A DNA stretch of 64,000 nt, from positions 92,024 through 156,023 of the forward strand of contig WGMI01000013.1 in the NCBI GenBank assembly GCA_016125155.1. The letters are read 5' to 3'. The notes beneath the pieces were generated by a model, which made no database searches, was not told the DNA's origin, and saw nothing but the letters and a program-made list of their open reading frames with translations. Positions 17,676-25,560 of the stretch are shown one piece after another (position 1 is the first letter of the stretch; the number at the start of each line of letters is the position of its first letter). The position numbers and the translations under genes were made by a program. This stretch comes from a bacterium. Lineage in GTDB: Bacteria; Bacteroidota; Bacteroidia; Flavobacteriales; Schleiferiaceae.

Positions 17676-18383
17676 ATGGGTGCCTTGTGGCTTGCCTTGG
17701 GACTCGGATTTGCCGGAAGCCTGCACTGCGTTGGAATGTGCGGGCCCATTGCCCTGTCTTTGCCGATTGGGAAACGCAACCACTGGGGTCGAATTCGCGG
17801 CATCGCGCTACACAATCTGGGGCGCATCGGCGCCTATGCGTTGCTCGGTTTGATTTTTGGACTCTTTGGGCGCGGATTGGCCTTGGCGGGGCTCCACCGC
17901 TGGGTCTCGATTGGGGCCGGAGCCTTGATGATGACCTCCGTACTCTTGCCCTGGGGACTTGGACAGATGGGATCGCTCGGAAATGCTTTAACGCTGGGAT
18001 TGTCCCGACTAAAAACCGCTCTTTTTCAGCGCTTTGAACCGCATACAGACGCGGGTTTGTTGGGGTATGGAATCATCAACGGTTGGTTGCCCTGCGGTCT
18101 GGTCTATACAGGCATTCTGGGCAGTCTGGCCCAAGCTGATGCTTCCCGGGGCGTGGCCTTTATGGTATTCTTTGGCCTGGGCACCCTTCCTGCCATGGCA
18201 TCGTTGGCGGGTTTGGGCTCGTGGATTGGACTCAAAACCCAAAAGAGCCTGCGCCGTCTCATTCCGGTAGCGGTGGTACTGGTAGGAGCCCTTTTTGTTC
18301 TCCGCGGATTGGAACTCGGTATTCCGTATCTGAGTCCCCCTGCTTCTGCTTTGATTCCCCAGGCCAAGCCGAGTTGTCATTGA
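17676..18383 (+). CDS. SafE/TauE-like membrane protein of the cco operon
   Basis: A 235-residue polytopic membrane protein of the sulfite-exporter TauE/SafE (UreH-like) group. It carries the paired-cysteine signature LHCVGMCGP near residue 15 and a second NGWLPCGLVYTG near residue 135, resembling DsbD/CcdA-type or copper-transporting membrane domains. In Bacteroidota it closes the cco operon, so a role in copper delivery or redox support for cbb3 oxidase is likely but inferred. Confidence 0.88.
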   Translation: MGALWLALGLGFAGSLHCVGMCGPIALSLPIGKRNHWGRIRGIALHNLGRIGAYALLGLIFGLFGRGLALAGLHRWVSIGAGALMMTSVLLPWGLGQMGSLGNALTLGLSRLKTALFQRFEPHTDAGLLGYGIINGWLPCGLVYTGILGSLAQADASRGVAFMVFFGLGTLPAMASLAGLGSWIGLKTQKSLRRLIPVAVVLVGALFVLRGLELGIPYLSPPASALIPQAKPSCH

Positions 18384-18418
18384 ACCGGTTTCGGCGCGCT
18401 GTCGTCCAAAAGCAAACC

Positions 18419-18462
18419 TGACATCCGTCATAGGTCATGGGCTTCCTTCGTGCCTAGCTTTG
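18419..18462 (+). promoter_or_regulatory. uspA promoter with Crp/Fnr-type site
   Basis: TGACATCCGTCA (18419-18430) is a TGA-N6-TCA site. TAGCTTTG (18455-18462), a TAnnTTTG -7 element, follows after exactly 24 bases. Both the -7 octamer and the spacing are identical to those at the cco promoter, and both proximal sites read GTCATA at their right edge. No -33 TTTG is present. The start codon is 16 bases after the -7 element. Confidence 0.62.
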
Positions 18463-18478
18463 GGAAAATCCCGATGCC

Positions 18479-19288
18479 ATGAAAACCATCCTCGTACCGA
18501 CCGATTTTTCGGCCAATGCCGATAAGGCACTCGATTTCGCCTTAGATATTGCACCCAAAATGGGAGCCAAGCTGCACATTTTCAACGCTTTTGATCTTCC
18601 CTACAGCCAGAACGTCATGACGACTTCGCTCTTGGACGCCCTGAGGGAATCGTCGGAAGCCGGGCTTAAAGAGCTCGCCAAACGCATCGAAGGACGAGGG
18701 GTGGTATTTGTCACCGAATCGAAACTGGGCAACCCCATCAGCGTTTCGCGCGAATTGGTCAGGCGAGAAAAGGTGGATTTGCTGATCCTCGGCACCCGGG
18801 GCGCCAGTGGCATCGAAGAGGTGTTGATTGGCAGCAACGCAGCGGCCATTCTACACGCCGTGGACTGCCCGGTCTTGGCCATACCCTCCCACTCGAAACC
18901 GGAACCGATTCAAGACATCGCCTTTGCAACGGATGGGAATACCAAGGGAGAAACCCTCGCCTTGCCGCGGCTCAAGATGCTGGCTGAGGTTTTTGGCGCC
19001 CGGATCCACATCCTGCACGTCTTCGACCCCGAAAGCACGGAATTGAGCGTGATCAACGAGGCCCACTACCGCAAACAACTCGAAGGAGTCGACCTGCTCT
19101 TTGCGCTGGTCGAGAAAAACAAGAGCATCGAAAAGAGCATTTTGGAATACGCCGAGAACAACAACATCGATGTGCTTGCCCTGCTCGCCCGGCGTTATGG
19201 ATTCTTGCAATCGCTGTTCCACAACAGCTTGACCAGTCGGATTGCCTACCACAGCCGGCTGCCGTTCCTCACCTTGCACGAGGATTGA
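18479..19288 (+). CDS. Universal stress protein, tandem UspA domains
   Basis: A 269-residue cytoplasmic protein with two Usp domains. The first (residues 1-140) begins MKTILVPTDFSANADKALDFAL and has the ATP-binding-type run LGTRGASGIEEVLIGSNAAAIL. The second half (about 147-269) is more diverged (DIAFATDGNTKGETLALPRL). Such proteins respond to stress, often to low oxygen or energy. Its promoter resembles that of the preceding cbb3 operon, which points to shared control. A terminator follows. Confidence 0.93.
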   Translation: MKTILVPTDFSANADKALDFALDIAPKMGAKLHIFNAFDLPYSQNVMTTSLLDALRESSEAGLKELAKRIEGRGVVFVTESKLGNPISVSRELVRREKVDLLILGTRGASGIEEVLIGSNAAAILHAVDCPVLAIPSHSKPEPIQDIAFATDGNTKGETLALPRLKMLAEVFGARIHILHVFDPESTELSVINEAHYRKQLEGVDLLFALVEKNKSIEKSILEYAENNNIDVLALLARRYGFLQSLFHNSLTSRIAYHSRLPFLTLHED

Positions 19289-19311
19289 ACCCCTCGTCTT
19301 ATCCGCTCTTC

Positions 19312-19334
19312 AGGCCCTTCGGGGCCTTTTTTTA
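19312..19334 (+). terminator. Rho-independent terminator after uspA
   Basis: A perfect stem AGGCCC-TTCG-GGGCCT (19312-19327) with a stable UUCG loop is followed by a run of Ts. It lies about 24 bases after the uspA stop and separates uspA from the tetR gene. Confidence 0.9.
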
Positions 19335-19370
19335 TGCGTTGGCCTCTTTTTTTCTTGCGCACGATTATTA

Positions 19371-19396
19371 AATGAACATTCATTCATTTATCTTTG
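19371..19396 (+). promoter_or_regulatory. tetR promoter with overlapping palindromic operator
   Basis: AATGAA-CA-TTCATT (19371-19384) is a perfect 6-bp inverted repeat of the kind bound by TetR-family repressors. It is followed at once by the -7 element TATCTTTG (19389-19396). The operator sits where RNA polymerase must bind, implying autorepression of the tetR-SDR pair. Only five bases separate the -7 element from the ATG, so the mRNA may be leaderless. Confidence 0.65.
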
Positions 19397-19401
19397 CTCC
19401 G

Positions 19402-19980
19402 ATGACACGTTCCCTTGATCCCAACAAGCACCGCCTGGTACAAGACAAGGCCTGTAGGCTGATCCTCGAATCGGGCTTCGATGCCTTTACGATGCAGTCT
19501 TTGGCCCAGGCCTGTGGGATTGCCGCAGGGACCATCTACCTCTACTTTCCGAGCAAGGAGCACCTCGTCAACTCGATCTATGCCGACATCAAGGGAGAAA
19601 TGACGGCCGCCGTAGAGCGCGTTTGGATCCAAAACCCAAATGGGGGATTGCGCTCAGTGCTCTCGGCTTATTTGCGCTACTGTACGCTTCAGCCTGAGCG
19701 GATGTTGTTTGTCGAGCAATTTCACCACAGCAAATTCCTCCGTCCCGAGGTAGCTGAAGCCGCCGACCAGCAGTTCGATGCGCTGTTGCAGCAAATGGGC
19801 ATCGCTTCGCTTTCAACGGCCGAAAGGGGATTGCTCAAGGCCCATCTGTTGGGAAGTCTGCACCAAACCGCCCTTCTACTCATCCGCCTCGGAGCCGAAG
19901 AAGCGGCCCAACTCGAAACCCGGGCCCTCGATATGACCGAAAGCGCCTTTCGCCAATTCCTTCAAACCCCGAATCCATGA
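19402..19980 (+). CDS. TetR/AcrR-family transcriptional regulator
   Basis: A 192-residue repressor. The N-terminal helix-turn-helix (LDPNKHRLVQDKACRLILESGFDAFTMQSLAQACGIAAGTIYLYFPSKEHLVNSIY) is textbook TetR; the C-terminal two thirds form the ligand-binding helical domain. The frame also contains an ATG at 19372, but that lies inside the operator and upstream of the -7 element, so the start at 19402 is preferred. The stop overlaps the following SDR gene by four bases, so the SDR, or its substrate, is likely the regulated function. Confidence 0.93.
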   Translation: MTRSLDPNKHRLVQDKACRLILESGFDAFTMQSLAQACGIAAGTIYLYFPSKEHLVNSIYADIKGEMTAAVERVWIQNPNGGLRSVLSAYLRYCTLQPERMLFVEQFHHSKFLRPEVAEAADQQFDALLQQMGIASLSTAERGLLKAHLLGSLHQTALLLIRLGAEEAAQLETRALDMTESAFRQFLQTPNP

Positions 19981-20816
19981 ACACCAACCAACCTGTTGCG
20001 CTGATTACCGGCGCCAGCAGCGGCATTGGCCGCTCCACCGCCTTGTTGCTCGCCCAAAACGGCTATACCGTCTATGGGGTTGCCCGCCGATTGGATCGGC
20101 TCCAAGACCTTGAAGCCTCTGGCATACGGATTCGGTCGATGGACCTTACTGTGCCCGAGAGCATTGAATCGGGCCTCCAGTCCATACTCTCGGAAACGGG
20201 CCGCATCGACGTGCTCATCAACAACGCCGGCTATGGTTCGTACGGCGCCCTCGAAGAAGTCCCCATCGAAGAAGCCGTCCGGCAGTTTGAAGTAAATGTA
20301 TTCGGGTTGATGCGGCTTACCCAGGCGGTACTACCCGGGATGCGCGCTCGAAAAAAGGGTTTTATCGTCAATATCACCTCGGTGGGGGGCAAAATCTATC
20401 TGCCATTGGGCGGTTGGTACCATGCGACCAAGCACGCTCTGGAAGTTCTCTCAGATGTACTGCGCTTTGAGACAGAGCCTTTTGGAATCAAAACCATAAT
20501 AATAGAGCCCGGGGCCGTGCGCACCGAATGGGGCGATATCGCTTTGGGCAGCGGAGAAAAAGTGAGCGGCGTAGGGCCGTATGCAGGTATGACCCGAACC
20601 ATGGTCGATTTGTTCAAAACCAACTACCAACCGAGCCGCTCGATTGGCCCAGAAGTCATTGCCCAGACGATTCTCAAAGCCCTGCAATCGCGCACACCCA
20701 AAACCCGCTACGCCGTGGGTCCCATGGTCGGTCTTTTCTTGGCGATGAAGCGCTACCTCAGCGACCGGGGTTTTGAAGGGCTGATTCGGCAATTCATGAA
20801 GCAAAGCGCGAAATAG
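19977..20816 (+). CDS. Short-chain dehydrogenase/reductase, TetR-linked
   Basis: A 279-residue classical SDR. The NAD(P) motif TGASSGIG (residues 11-18), an Arg after strand 2 (VYGVARRLDR, which suggests NADPH), NNAGYG, and the catalytic Ser and Tyr-X-X-X-Lys (WYHATKHALE) are intact. The C-terminal tail resembles that of retinol dehydrogenase-like SDRs. It is translationally coupled to the TetR gene. The substrate cannot be deduced. Confidence 0.92.
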   Translation: MNTNQPVALITGASSGIGRSTALLLAQNGYTVYGVARRLDRLQDLEASGIRIRSMDLTVPESIESGLQSILSETGRIDVLINNAGYGSYGALEEVPIEEAVRQFEVNVFGLMRLTQAVLPGMRARKKGFIVNITSVGGKIYLPLGGWYHATKHALEVLSDVLRFETEPFGIKTIIIEPGAVRTEWGDIALGSGEKVSGVGPYAGMTRTMVDLFKTNYQPSRSIGPEVIAQTILKALQSRTPKTRYAVGPMVGLFLAMKRYLSDRGFEGLIRQFMKQSAK

Positions 20817-20863
20817 GCTCCGCAGCAGAATCGGCGCCCTTTTCGATTCGGAGAGATTGTTCA

Positions 20864-21676
20864 ATGCCCGATCTTTGCTTGAATACTGCTTTGGACGTGC
20901 ACATCAGCGGAGCCGTGATCACCTACAACGAAGCGCGTCGCATAGGCGAATGCCTCGACAGCCTTTTGCACATATGCGACGAAGTCGTGGTACTCGACAG
21001 CTTTTCGACCGACGAAACCGAGGCCATTTGTCGCGCCAAAGGCCCTCGTGTTCGGTTTGAACAGCACCCCTTCGACGGGCACATCGAGCAGAAAAACCGG
21101 GCCATGGAGCGCTGCACCCATCTCTGGGTGCTTTCGTTGGACGGAGACGAAGTGCTCTCTGCCGAACTCATCGAACAGATTCGAGCGCTGCGGCATCGAG
21201 GACCCCAGGCCCCTGCCTACGCCTTCAACCGCAGAAATCGCTATGCCGGCCGATGGCTCCGGTTTGGAGGCTGGTATCCCGACCGCAAAATCCGGTTGTG
21301 GAACCGCGACCATGGACGCTGGGGTGGAGACAACCCCCACGATCAGGTGTTGATGAAGCCCGGTGCGCGCATGGCCCGTTTGGACGGGGACATTCTGCAC
21401 TACACCTACGAGACCCCCGAAGACCACCTGCGCCAGGTCCGGAATTTTGCGCTCAAGAGTGCCAAAGCCCAACACCAGCGCGGGCGCCGAATCAGTGCCC
21501 TCCAATCGAAGCTGGGACCGCTCAGTGTGTGGATTCGCGATTACGTATTCAAAGCAGGATTTCTCGACGGGCGCCAAGGGGTTCAGGCCGCCCGGGCCTC
21601 GGCTCTGTATCAGCGGCTCAAGTATGCCGAACTGAGGCGGCTTCAGCGAGACCCATCGCCGAAACCGACGCCATAA
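20864..21676 (+). CDS. Family 2 glycosyltransferase (WaaE/KdtX-like)
   Basis: A 270-residue cytoplasmic GT-A enzyme. ISGAVITYNEARRIGECLDSL is the GT2 N-terminus, VVLDSFSTDET follows, and SLDGDEVLS is the DXD-type metal/nucleotide-sugar motif. The later segment RWLRFGGWYPDRKIRLWNRDHGRWGG is typical of lipopolysaccharide core beta-1,4-glucosyltransferases of the WaaE/KdtX type. A role in LPS or other envelope glycan is likely. Its last 59 bases overlap the 3' end of a convergent hydrolase gene. Confidence 0.9.
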   Translation: MPDLCLNTALDVHISGAVITYNEARRIGECLDSLLHICDEVVVLDSFSTDETEAICRAKGPRVRFEQHPFDGHIEQKNRAMERCTHLWVLSLDGDEVLSAELIEQIRALRHRGPQAPAYAFNRRNRYAGRWLRFGGWYPDRKIRLWNRDHGRWGGDNPHDQVLMKPGARMARLDGDILHYTYETPEDHLRQVRNFALKSAKAQHQRGRRISALQSKLGPLSVWIRDYVFKAGFLDGRQGVQAARASALYQRLKYAELRRLQRDPSPKPTP

Positions 21677-22430
21677 AGGCGAGCGATAACCGATTGAATT
21701 GTTCGGCGGCCTGAATATTGACCACATGACCGCAGTGGTCGATCACCTCGATCCAGGCCGAAGTCTGGGTGCGCACATGCGACCGAACCGCTTCGAGAAA
21801 AAGTACGTCTTGATCGCCCATCACGTACAAACTTGGAACACCCACGCCTTGAAGCCGCATTCTCTTTAAACTGACATTCAAGCTACCCACCAGCGCATAC
21901 CAGCGGCGAAAGGCCTTGCCGCCCAGCTTGCTCGCCTCGCGCACAAACACCTTGCGCGATTCTCGGTGTTCCCAACGCGGCAAAATGACCCAGGCAAAAA
22001 AGCGATAGAGCCACATATAGGGCAAGATGTCTTTGCTCAAATGCCCCAAACCCATCAAGAGGCGGGTTCTCCAATCCAAACCCGCAATGGCCCCGGTCAA
22101 AATCATTCCGTTGACCCGGGTCGGGGCTATGCGCGCCAATTCTTCAATCACCAAACACCCCATCGATACCCCGACAAAAAAGGCCCGTTCAATCCCCCGA
22201 AACGCGAGGACCTCGAGGACATCGCGCGCCAAGGCATCGAACGTATAGTCCCTGCGCTCCGGGGCCGCATCTCTGGGGCTCTCGGCGTGCACATCGAGCA
22301 ACAACAGATGGTAGTCTTTGGAAAAAGGCCGGACCTGACGCCACCAAACGGCCGACGAGCCCCCTGCCCCGTGTACGAAGACCACCCAGGGTTTCGCGCT
22401 TCCATCTTGGACCACCGAATGCTGTATCAT
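21618..22430 (-). CDS. Alpha/beta hydrolase
   Basis: A 270-residue hydrolase with VFVHGAGGSSAVWW (oxyanion region), LLLDVHAESPRDAAP, the nucleophile elbow GVSMGC (Ser in place of the usual GxSxG flanks but consistent with the family) and a C-terminal DHCGHVVNIQAAEQFN with the catalytic histidine. The substrate is not evident. It is monocistronic and its 3' end overlaps the convergent glycosyltransferase gene by 59 bases. Confidence 0.88.
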   Translation of the reverse strand: MIQHSVVQDGSAKPWVVFVHGAGGSSAVWWRQVRPFSKDYHLLLLDVHAESPRDAAPERRDYTFDALARDVLEVLAFRGIERAFFVGVSMGCLVIEELARIAPTRVNGMILTGAIAGLDWRTRLLMGLGHLSKDILPYMWLYRFFAWVILPRWEHRESRKVFVREASKLGGKAFRRWYALVGSLNVSLKRMRLQGVGVPSLYVMGDQDVLFLEAVRSHVRTQTSAWIEVIDHCGHVVNIQAAEQFNRLSLAFMASVSAMGLAEAASVRHT

Positions 22431-22525
22431 GTGTTTGCTTCAACCCCGGCCTCGCGCATTTGTTTCGCGGGAATATACCCCGATTGGTTCGGGAAAGGGC
22501 GCAATTTAGCCTAACTTGCGTCACT

Positions 22526-23083
22526 ATGCGCTCCCGCTGGGTTTTATCGACGGCGTCCATCCTTTTGTGCGCGGTCTTGCTGGCCCCTGGTCTCTTTCTC
22601 GGAGGTTGGATAAAACACGAGCAGCAACAATACCGCAAATCGGTCCGGCGGGTGTTGACCCAAGGCGTTGATCGGGCACAATTGCATCGGATTTCCGTTC
22701 CCCTCCAAAGCGCTTCGGAACTCGGCTGGGCGCACCACAAGGAGTTTCGCCATCGCGGCTCGATGTTCGACATCGTTCACCGCGAATACCGCCCAGACAG
22801 CGCGATATACTGGTGTTGGTGGGATGCCGAGGAAAACCGTTTGATGAGCGATTTGAACCGATTGGTCCAAGGGCTCCGCGCCAACGACCCGGATTCCCGA
22901 CGCATCCACGAATATTGGATGCATTTTCTCAAAGGATTCTGGCAACAGGAAGGGGGCGCCCAAGCGGAAGCAGTATTGACGCGCATTTCTTGGGCGCGGT
23001 CGGGAATCTGGCCGATTTTGAAGGGACACCATCGGTGGTTTGACCCTCCGCCCCAATTCCCAGCGGGTTTTTTCGCCTTTTGA
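22526..23083 (+). CDS. Uncharacterised protein paired with a TonB receptor
   Basis: A 185-residue protein with an N-terminal signal or membrane helix (WVLSTASILLCAVLLAPGLFLGGWI) and a soluble domain with HHKEFRHRGSMFDIVHREYRPDSAIYWCWWDAEENRLM. I recall similar short exported proteins (EFxxxGxMYDVV pattern) beside TonB receptors in Flavobacteriia, but no function is known to me. The next gene, a probable heme receptor, starts 72 bases after the stop, so they probably form an operon. Confidence 0.65.
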   Translation: MRSRWVLSTASILLCAVLLAPGLFLGGWIKHEQQQYRKSVRRVLTQGVDRAQLHRISVPLQSASELGWAHHKEFRHRGSMFDIVHREYRPDSAIYWCWWDAEENRLMSDLNRLVQGLRANDPDSRRIHEYWMHFLKGFWQQEGGAQAEAVLTRISWARSGIWPILKGHHRWFDPPPQFPAGFFAF

Positions 23084-23154
23084 TTTTCGCTTTCTCCTGC
23101 GGTGGTCGCCGTGGGATGGGAAAGTACGGTTATAAACTCAACTCTTTTAATGTC

Positions 23155-25560
23155 ATGAAGTTATCTCATTCTCTTGCGGGAGGACTGTGGCTCCTATGCG
23201 CTTTCGTTCAAGCGCAGACGGTTCAGGTTCTCGATGCCCGCAGTGGAACCCCTTTGCCCGGTTCGGTCGCCTTTTGCGAAAAACCCATGGGCTCCACCCT
23301 TGCCGACTCCGAAGGCCGGCTCGACCTCAACCTCTTGTCCGGTTGTGCCGAAGTGCACTTTCGCGCCCCTGGTTATGCCGAAGCGGTGTACCGTCTCGAC
23401 GCTTTGCGCAGTCGCAACTACAAAGTGGAACTGGAACCCGACCCGCTCGAACTGAATCCGGTGGTGATTAGCGCGAACCGTTGGTTGCAACCCAAAAACG
23501 AGGTCCCGGTCAAAGTGCGGGTATTCGAGCCCGTGCTCGATCAGCCTCAAACGGCCGCCGATGTGCTCGGCAAAAGCGGAGAAGTATTTGTTCAAAAAAG
23601 CCAACAAGCTGGGGGCAGCCCGATGATCCGTGGATTTGCGACCAACCGGCTGCTCATCGCTGTAGACGGGGTTCGAATGAACACCGCCATTTTCCGCAGC
23701 GGAAATCTGCAAAACGTCATCTCCATCGACCCCTTTGCCGTGCAACAAGCAGAAGTGCTGTTCGGACCGGGTTCGGTGATGTACGGCAGCGATGCCCTGG
23801 GCGGGGTTATGGCCTTTTACACGTTGACCCCTGAGCTGTCTAGAAGCGACGAAATGTCGGTGAGCGGCCGCACCAACCTGCGGTACAGTTCGGCCAACCG
23901 CGAAAATGCCCTCCACACCGACCTCAAACTCGGTTGGAAAAAGTGGGCGTTGGTGTTGAGCGGGAGCTTTACCGATTTCGGCGATTTGAGGATGGGATCG
24001 ACCGGTCCCGAGGACTACCTGCGCCCATGGTCGGTGCAGACGGTTGACGGGATCGATCAGGTGGTGTCAAACCCTGATCCCTTGGTCCAGGTCAATTCGG
24101 GCTATGCCCAAAGCAACCTCCTCGGCAAACTGATGTATGCCCCGAATCAGCATTGGTCGATTACCTATGCCCTACACTTTTCGACGACCACCCACTACGA
24201 CCGCTACGATCGATTGCTTCGCACCCGAAATGGCTTGCCGCGTAGCGCTGAATGGAAATACGGTCCACAGTTGTGGAATATGCACCATCTCGAATTCAAC
24301 CACCGCAAAACCACGCTTGTGTATGATCAGCTTCGGTTGAGTGGGGCCTATCAACGGTTCGAAGAGAGCCGGATAGACCGAGATTTCAACGACCCCATAC
24401 GTCGGTCGCGGGAAGAAAGCGTCGATGCGTATACCTTCAACCTCGACTTGACCAAAGGAGGTAGGAACAACACCCAATGGTTGTATGGGGCCGAAGCAGT
24501 TTTCAACAAGGTGGCCTCCATGGGGACCGACCTCGATATCAGTACAAATGCTTCAAGCCCCGGCCCTGCTCGCTATCCGAACAGCGACTGGAAAGCCTAT
24601 GGGCTGTATGTAGACTGGAAAAAGAATTGGTCGGAGCGTTGGACCCTTGAAGCGGGTGCCCGCTACAGCTATTTTGGACTGGATGCGGACTTCAGCAATA
24701 ACCTCGACTTCTACCCTTTCCCCTTCTCCACAGCCTCTACGGCCGAATCGCAACTCACAGCCCAACTCGGTCTGGAATGGAAAGCCGGTCGTCAAACTTG
24801 GATCTCGGTTCATGCGGGTTCTGGTTTTCGCGCACCCAATGTGGACGACTTGGGAAAGGTGTTCGATTCCCAGCCTAGTTCAGTAGTGTTGCCCAATCCG
24901 GATCTGGAAAGCGAGTCCATTTATTCCGGAGAAATCGATGTGAGGCATCGCTTCGGAACGGTCCTCGAACTCGACATAGCGGCCTACTACAGCTATCTCG
25001 ATAAGGCTATGGTGGTCCGTCCTTCCACGCTGAATGGGAACGACAGCATTGTCTACGATGGGGAACTCAGCCAAGTGCAGTCGGTTCAAAACGCCGCCTT
25101 TGCCCGGGTTTGGGGCATCGAAGCCAAGATCAAAGCCGTTTTGGGAGGCGGATTCGGCGCCTATGCTACCGCCACGTACCAAAATGGGGTCGAAGAACTC
25201 GAAGACGGTACTACCGACCCACTTCGACATGCGGCTCCAGCCTTCGGCCGGCTCGGGTTGACCTATGAACGCGCACAAACCCGAGTGGAAGCCTACGTTT
25301 TGGGCCAAGCGGAACGGCGTTTCGAGGATATGCCCCAAGAGGAAATTGCCAAAGACTACCTCTATGCCTTGGATGCGAACGGCAACCCCTACAGCCCGTC
25401 TTGGTATACCCTGAATGTTCAGCTGCGTCAAAAACTTCCGCAGAATCTCACGGTTTTTGCTTCTGTCGACAACCTCACCGATCAACGCTACCGCACGTAC
25501 AGCTCGGGTTTAAGCGGTGCAGGACGAAACTATGTGTTGGGGATTCAGTTCGGATTCTGA
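23155..25560 (+). CDS. TonB-dependent receptor, heme/hemoprotein type
   Basis: An 801-residue outer-membrane receptor. It has a signal peptide (to VQAQ), a carboxypeptidase-like N-terminal beta domain (TVQVLDARSGTPLPGSVAF), a plug (VLGKSGEVFVQKSQQAGGSPMIRGFATNRLLIAVDGVRMN) and a 22-strand barrel ending GAGRNYVLGIQFGF. SGFRAPNVDDLGK followed by LPNPDLESE corresponds to the FRAP and NPNL motifs that mark heme/hemoglobin receptors. Ligand assignment is inferred from these motifs. The ATG at 23155 directly precedes the signal peptide. Confidence 0.88.
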   Translation: MKLSHSLAGGLWLLCAFVQAQTVQVLDARSGTPLPGSVAFCEKPMGSTLADSEGRLDLNLLSGCAEVHFRAPGYAEAVYRLDALRSRNYKVELEPDPLELNPVVISANRWLQPKNEVPVKVRVFEPVLDQPQTAADVLGKSGEVFVQKSQQAGGSPMIRGFATNRLLIAVDGVRMNTAIFRSGNLQNVISIDPFAVQQAEVLFGPGSVMYGSDALGGVMAFYTLTPELSRSDEMSVSGRTNLRYSSANRENALHTDLKLGWKKWALVLSGSFTDFGDLRMGSTGPEDYLRPWSVQTVDGIDQVVSNPDPLVQVNSGYAQSNLLGKLMYAPNQHWSITYALHFSTTTHYDRYDRLLRTRNGLPRSAEWKYGPQLWNMHHLEFNHRKTTLVYDQLRLSGAYQRFEESRIDRDFNDPIRRSREESVDAYTFNLDLTKGGRNNTQWLYGAEAVFNKVASMGTDLDISTNASSPGPARYPNSDWKAYGLYVDWKKNWSERWTLEAGARYSYFGLDADFSNNLDFYPFPFSTASTAESQLTAQLGLEWKAGRQTWISVHAGSGFRAPNVDDLGKVFDSQPSSVVLPNPDLESESIYSGEIDVRHRFGTVLELDIAAYYSYLDKAMVVRPSTLNGNDSIVYDGELSQVQSVQNAAFARVWGIEAKIKAVLGGGFGAYATATYQNGVEELEDGTTDPLRHAAPAFGRLGLTYERAQTRVEAYVLGQAERRFEDMPQEEIAKDYLYALDANGNPYSPSWYTLNVQLRQKLPQNLTVFASVDNLTDQRYRTYSSGLSGAGRNYVLGIQFGF

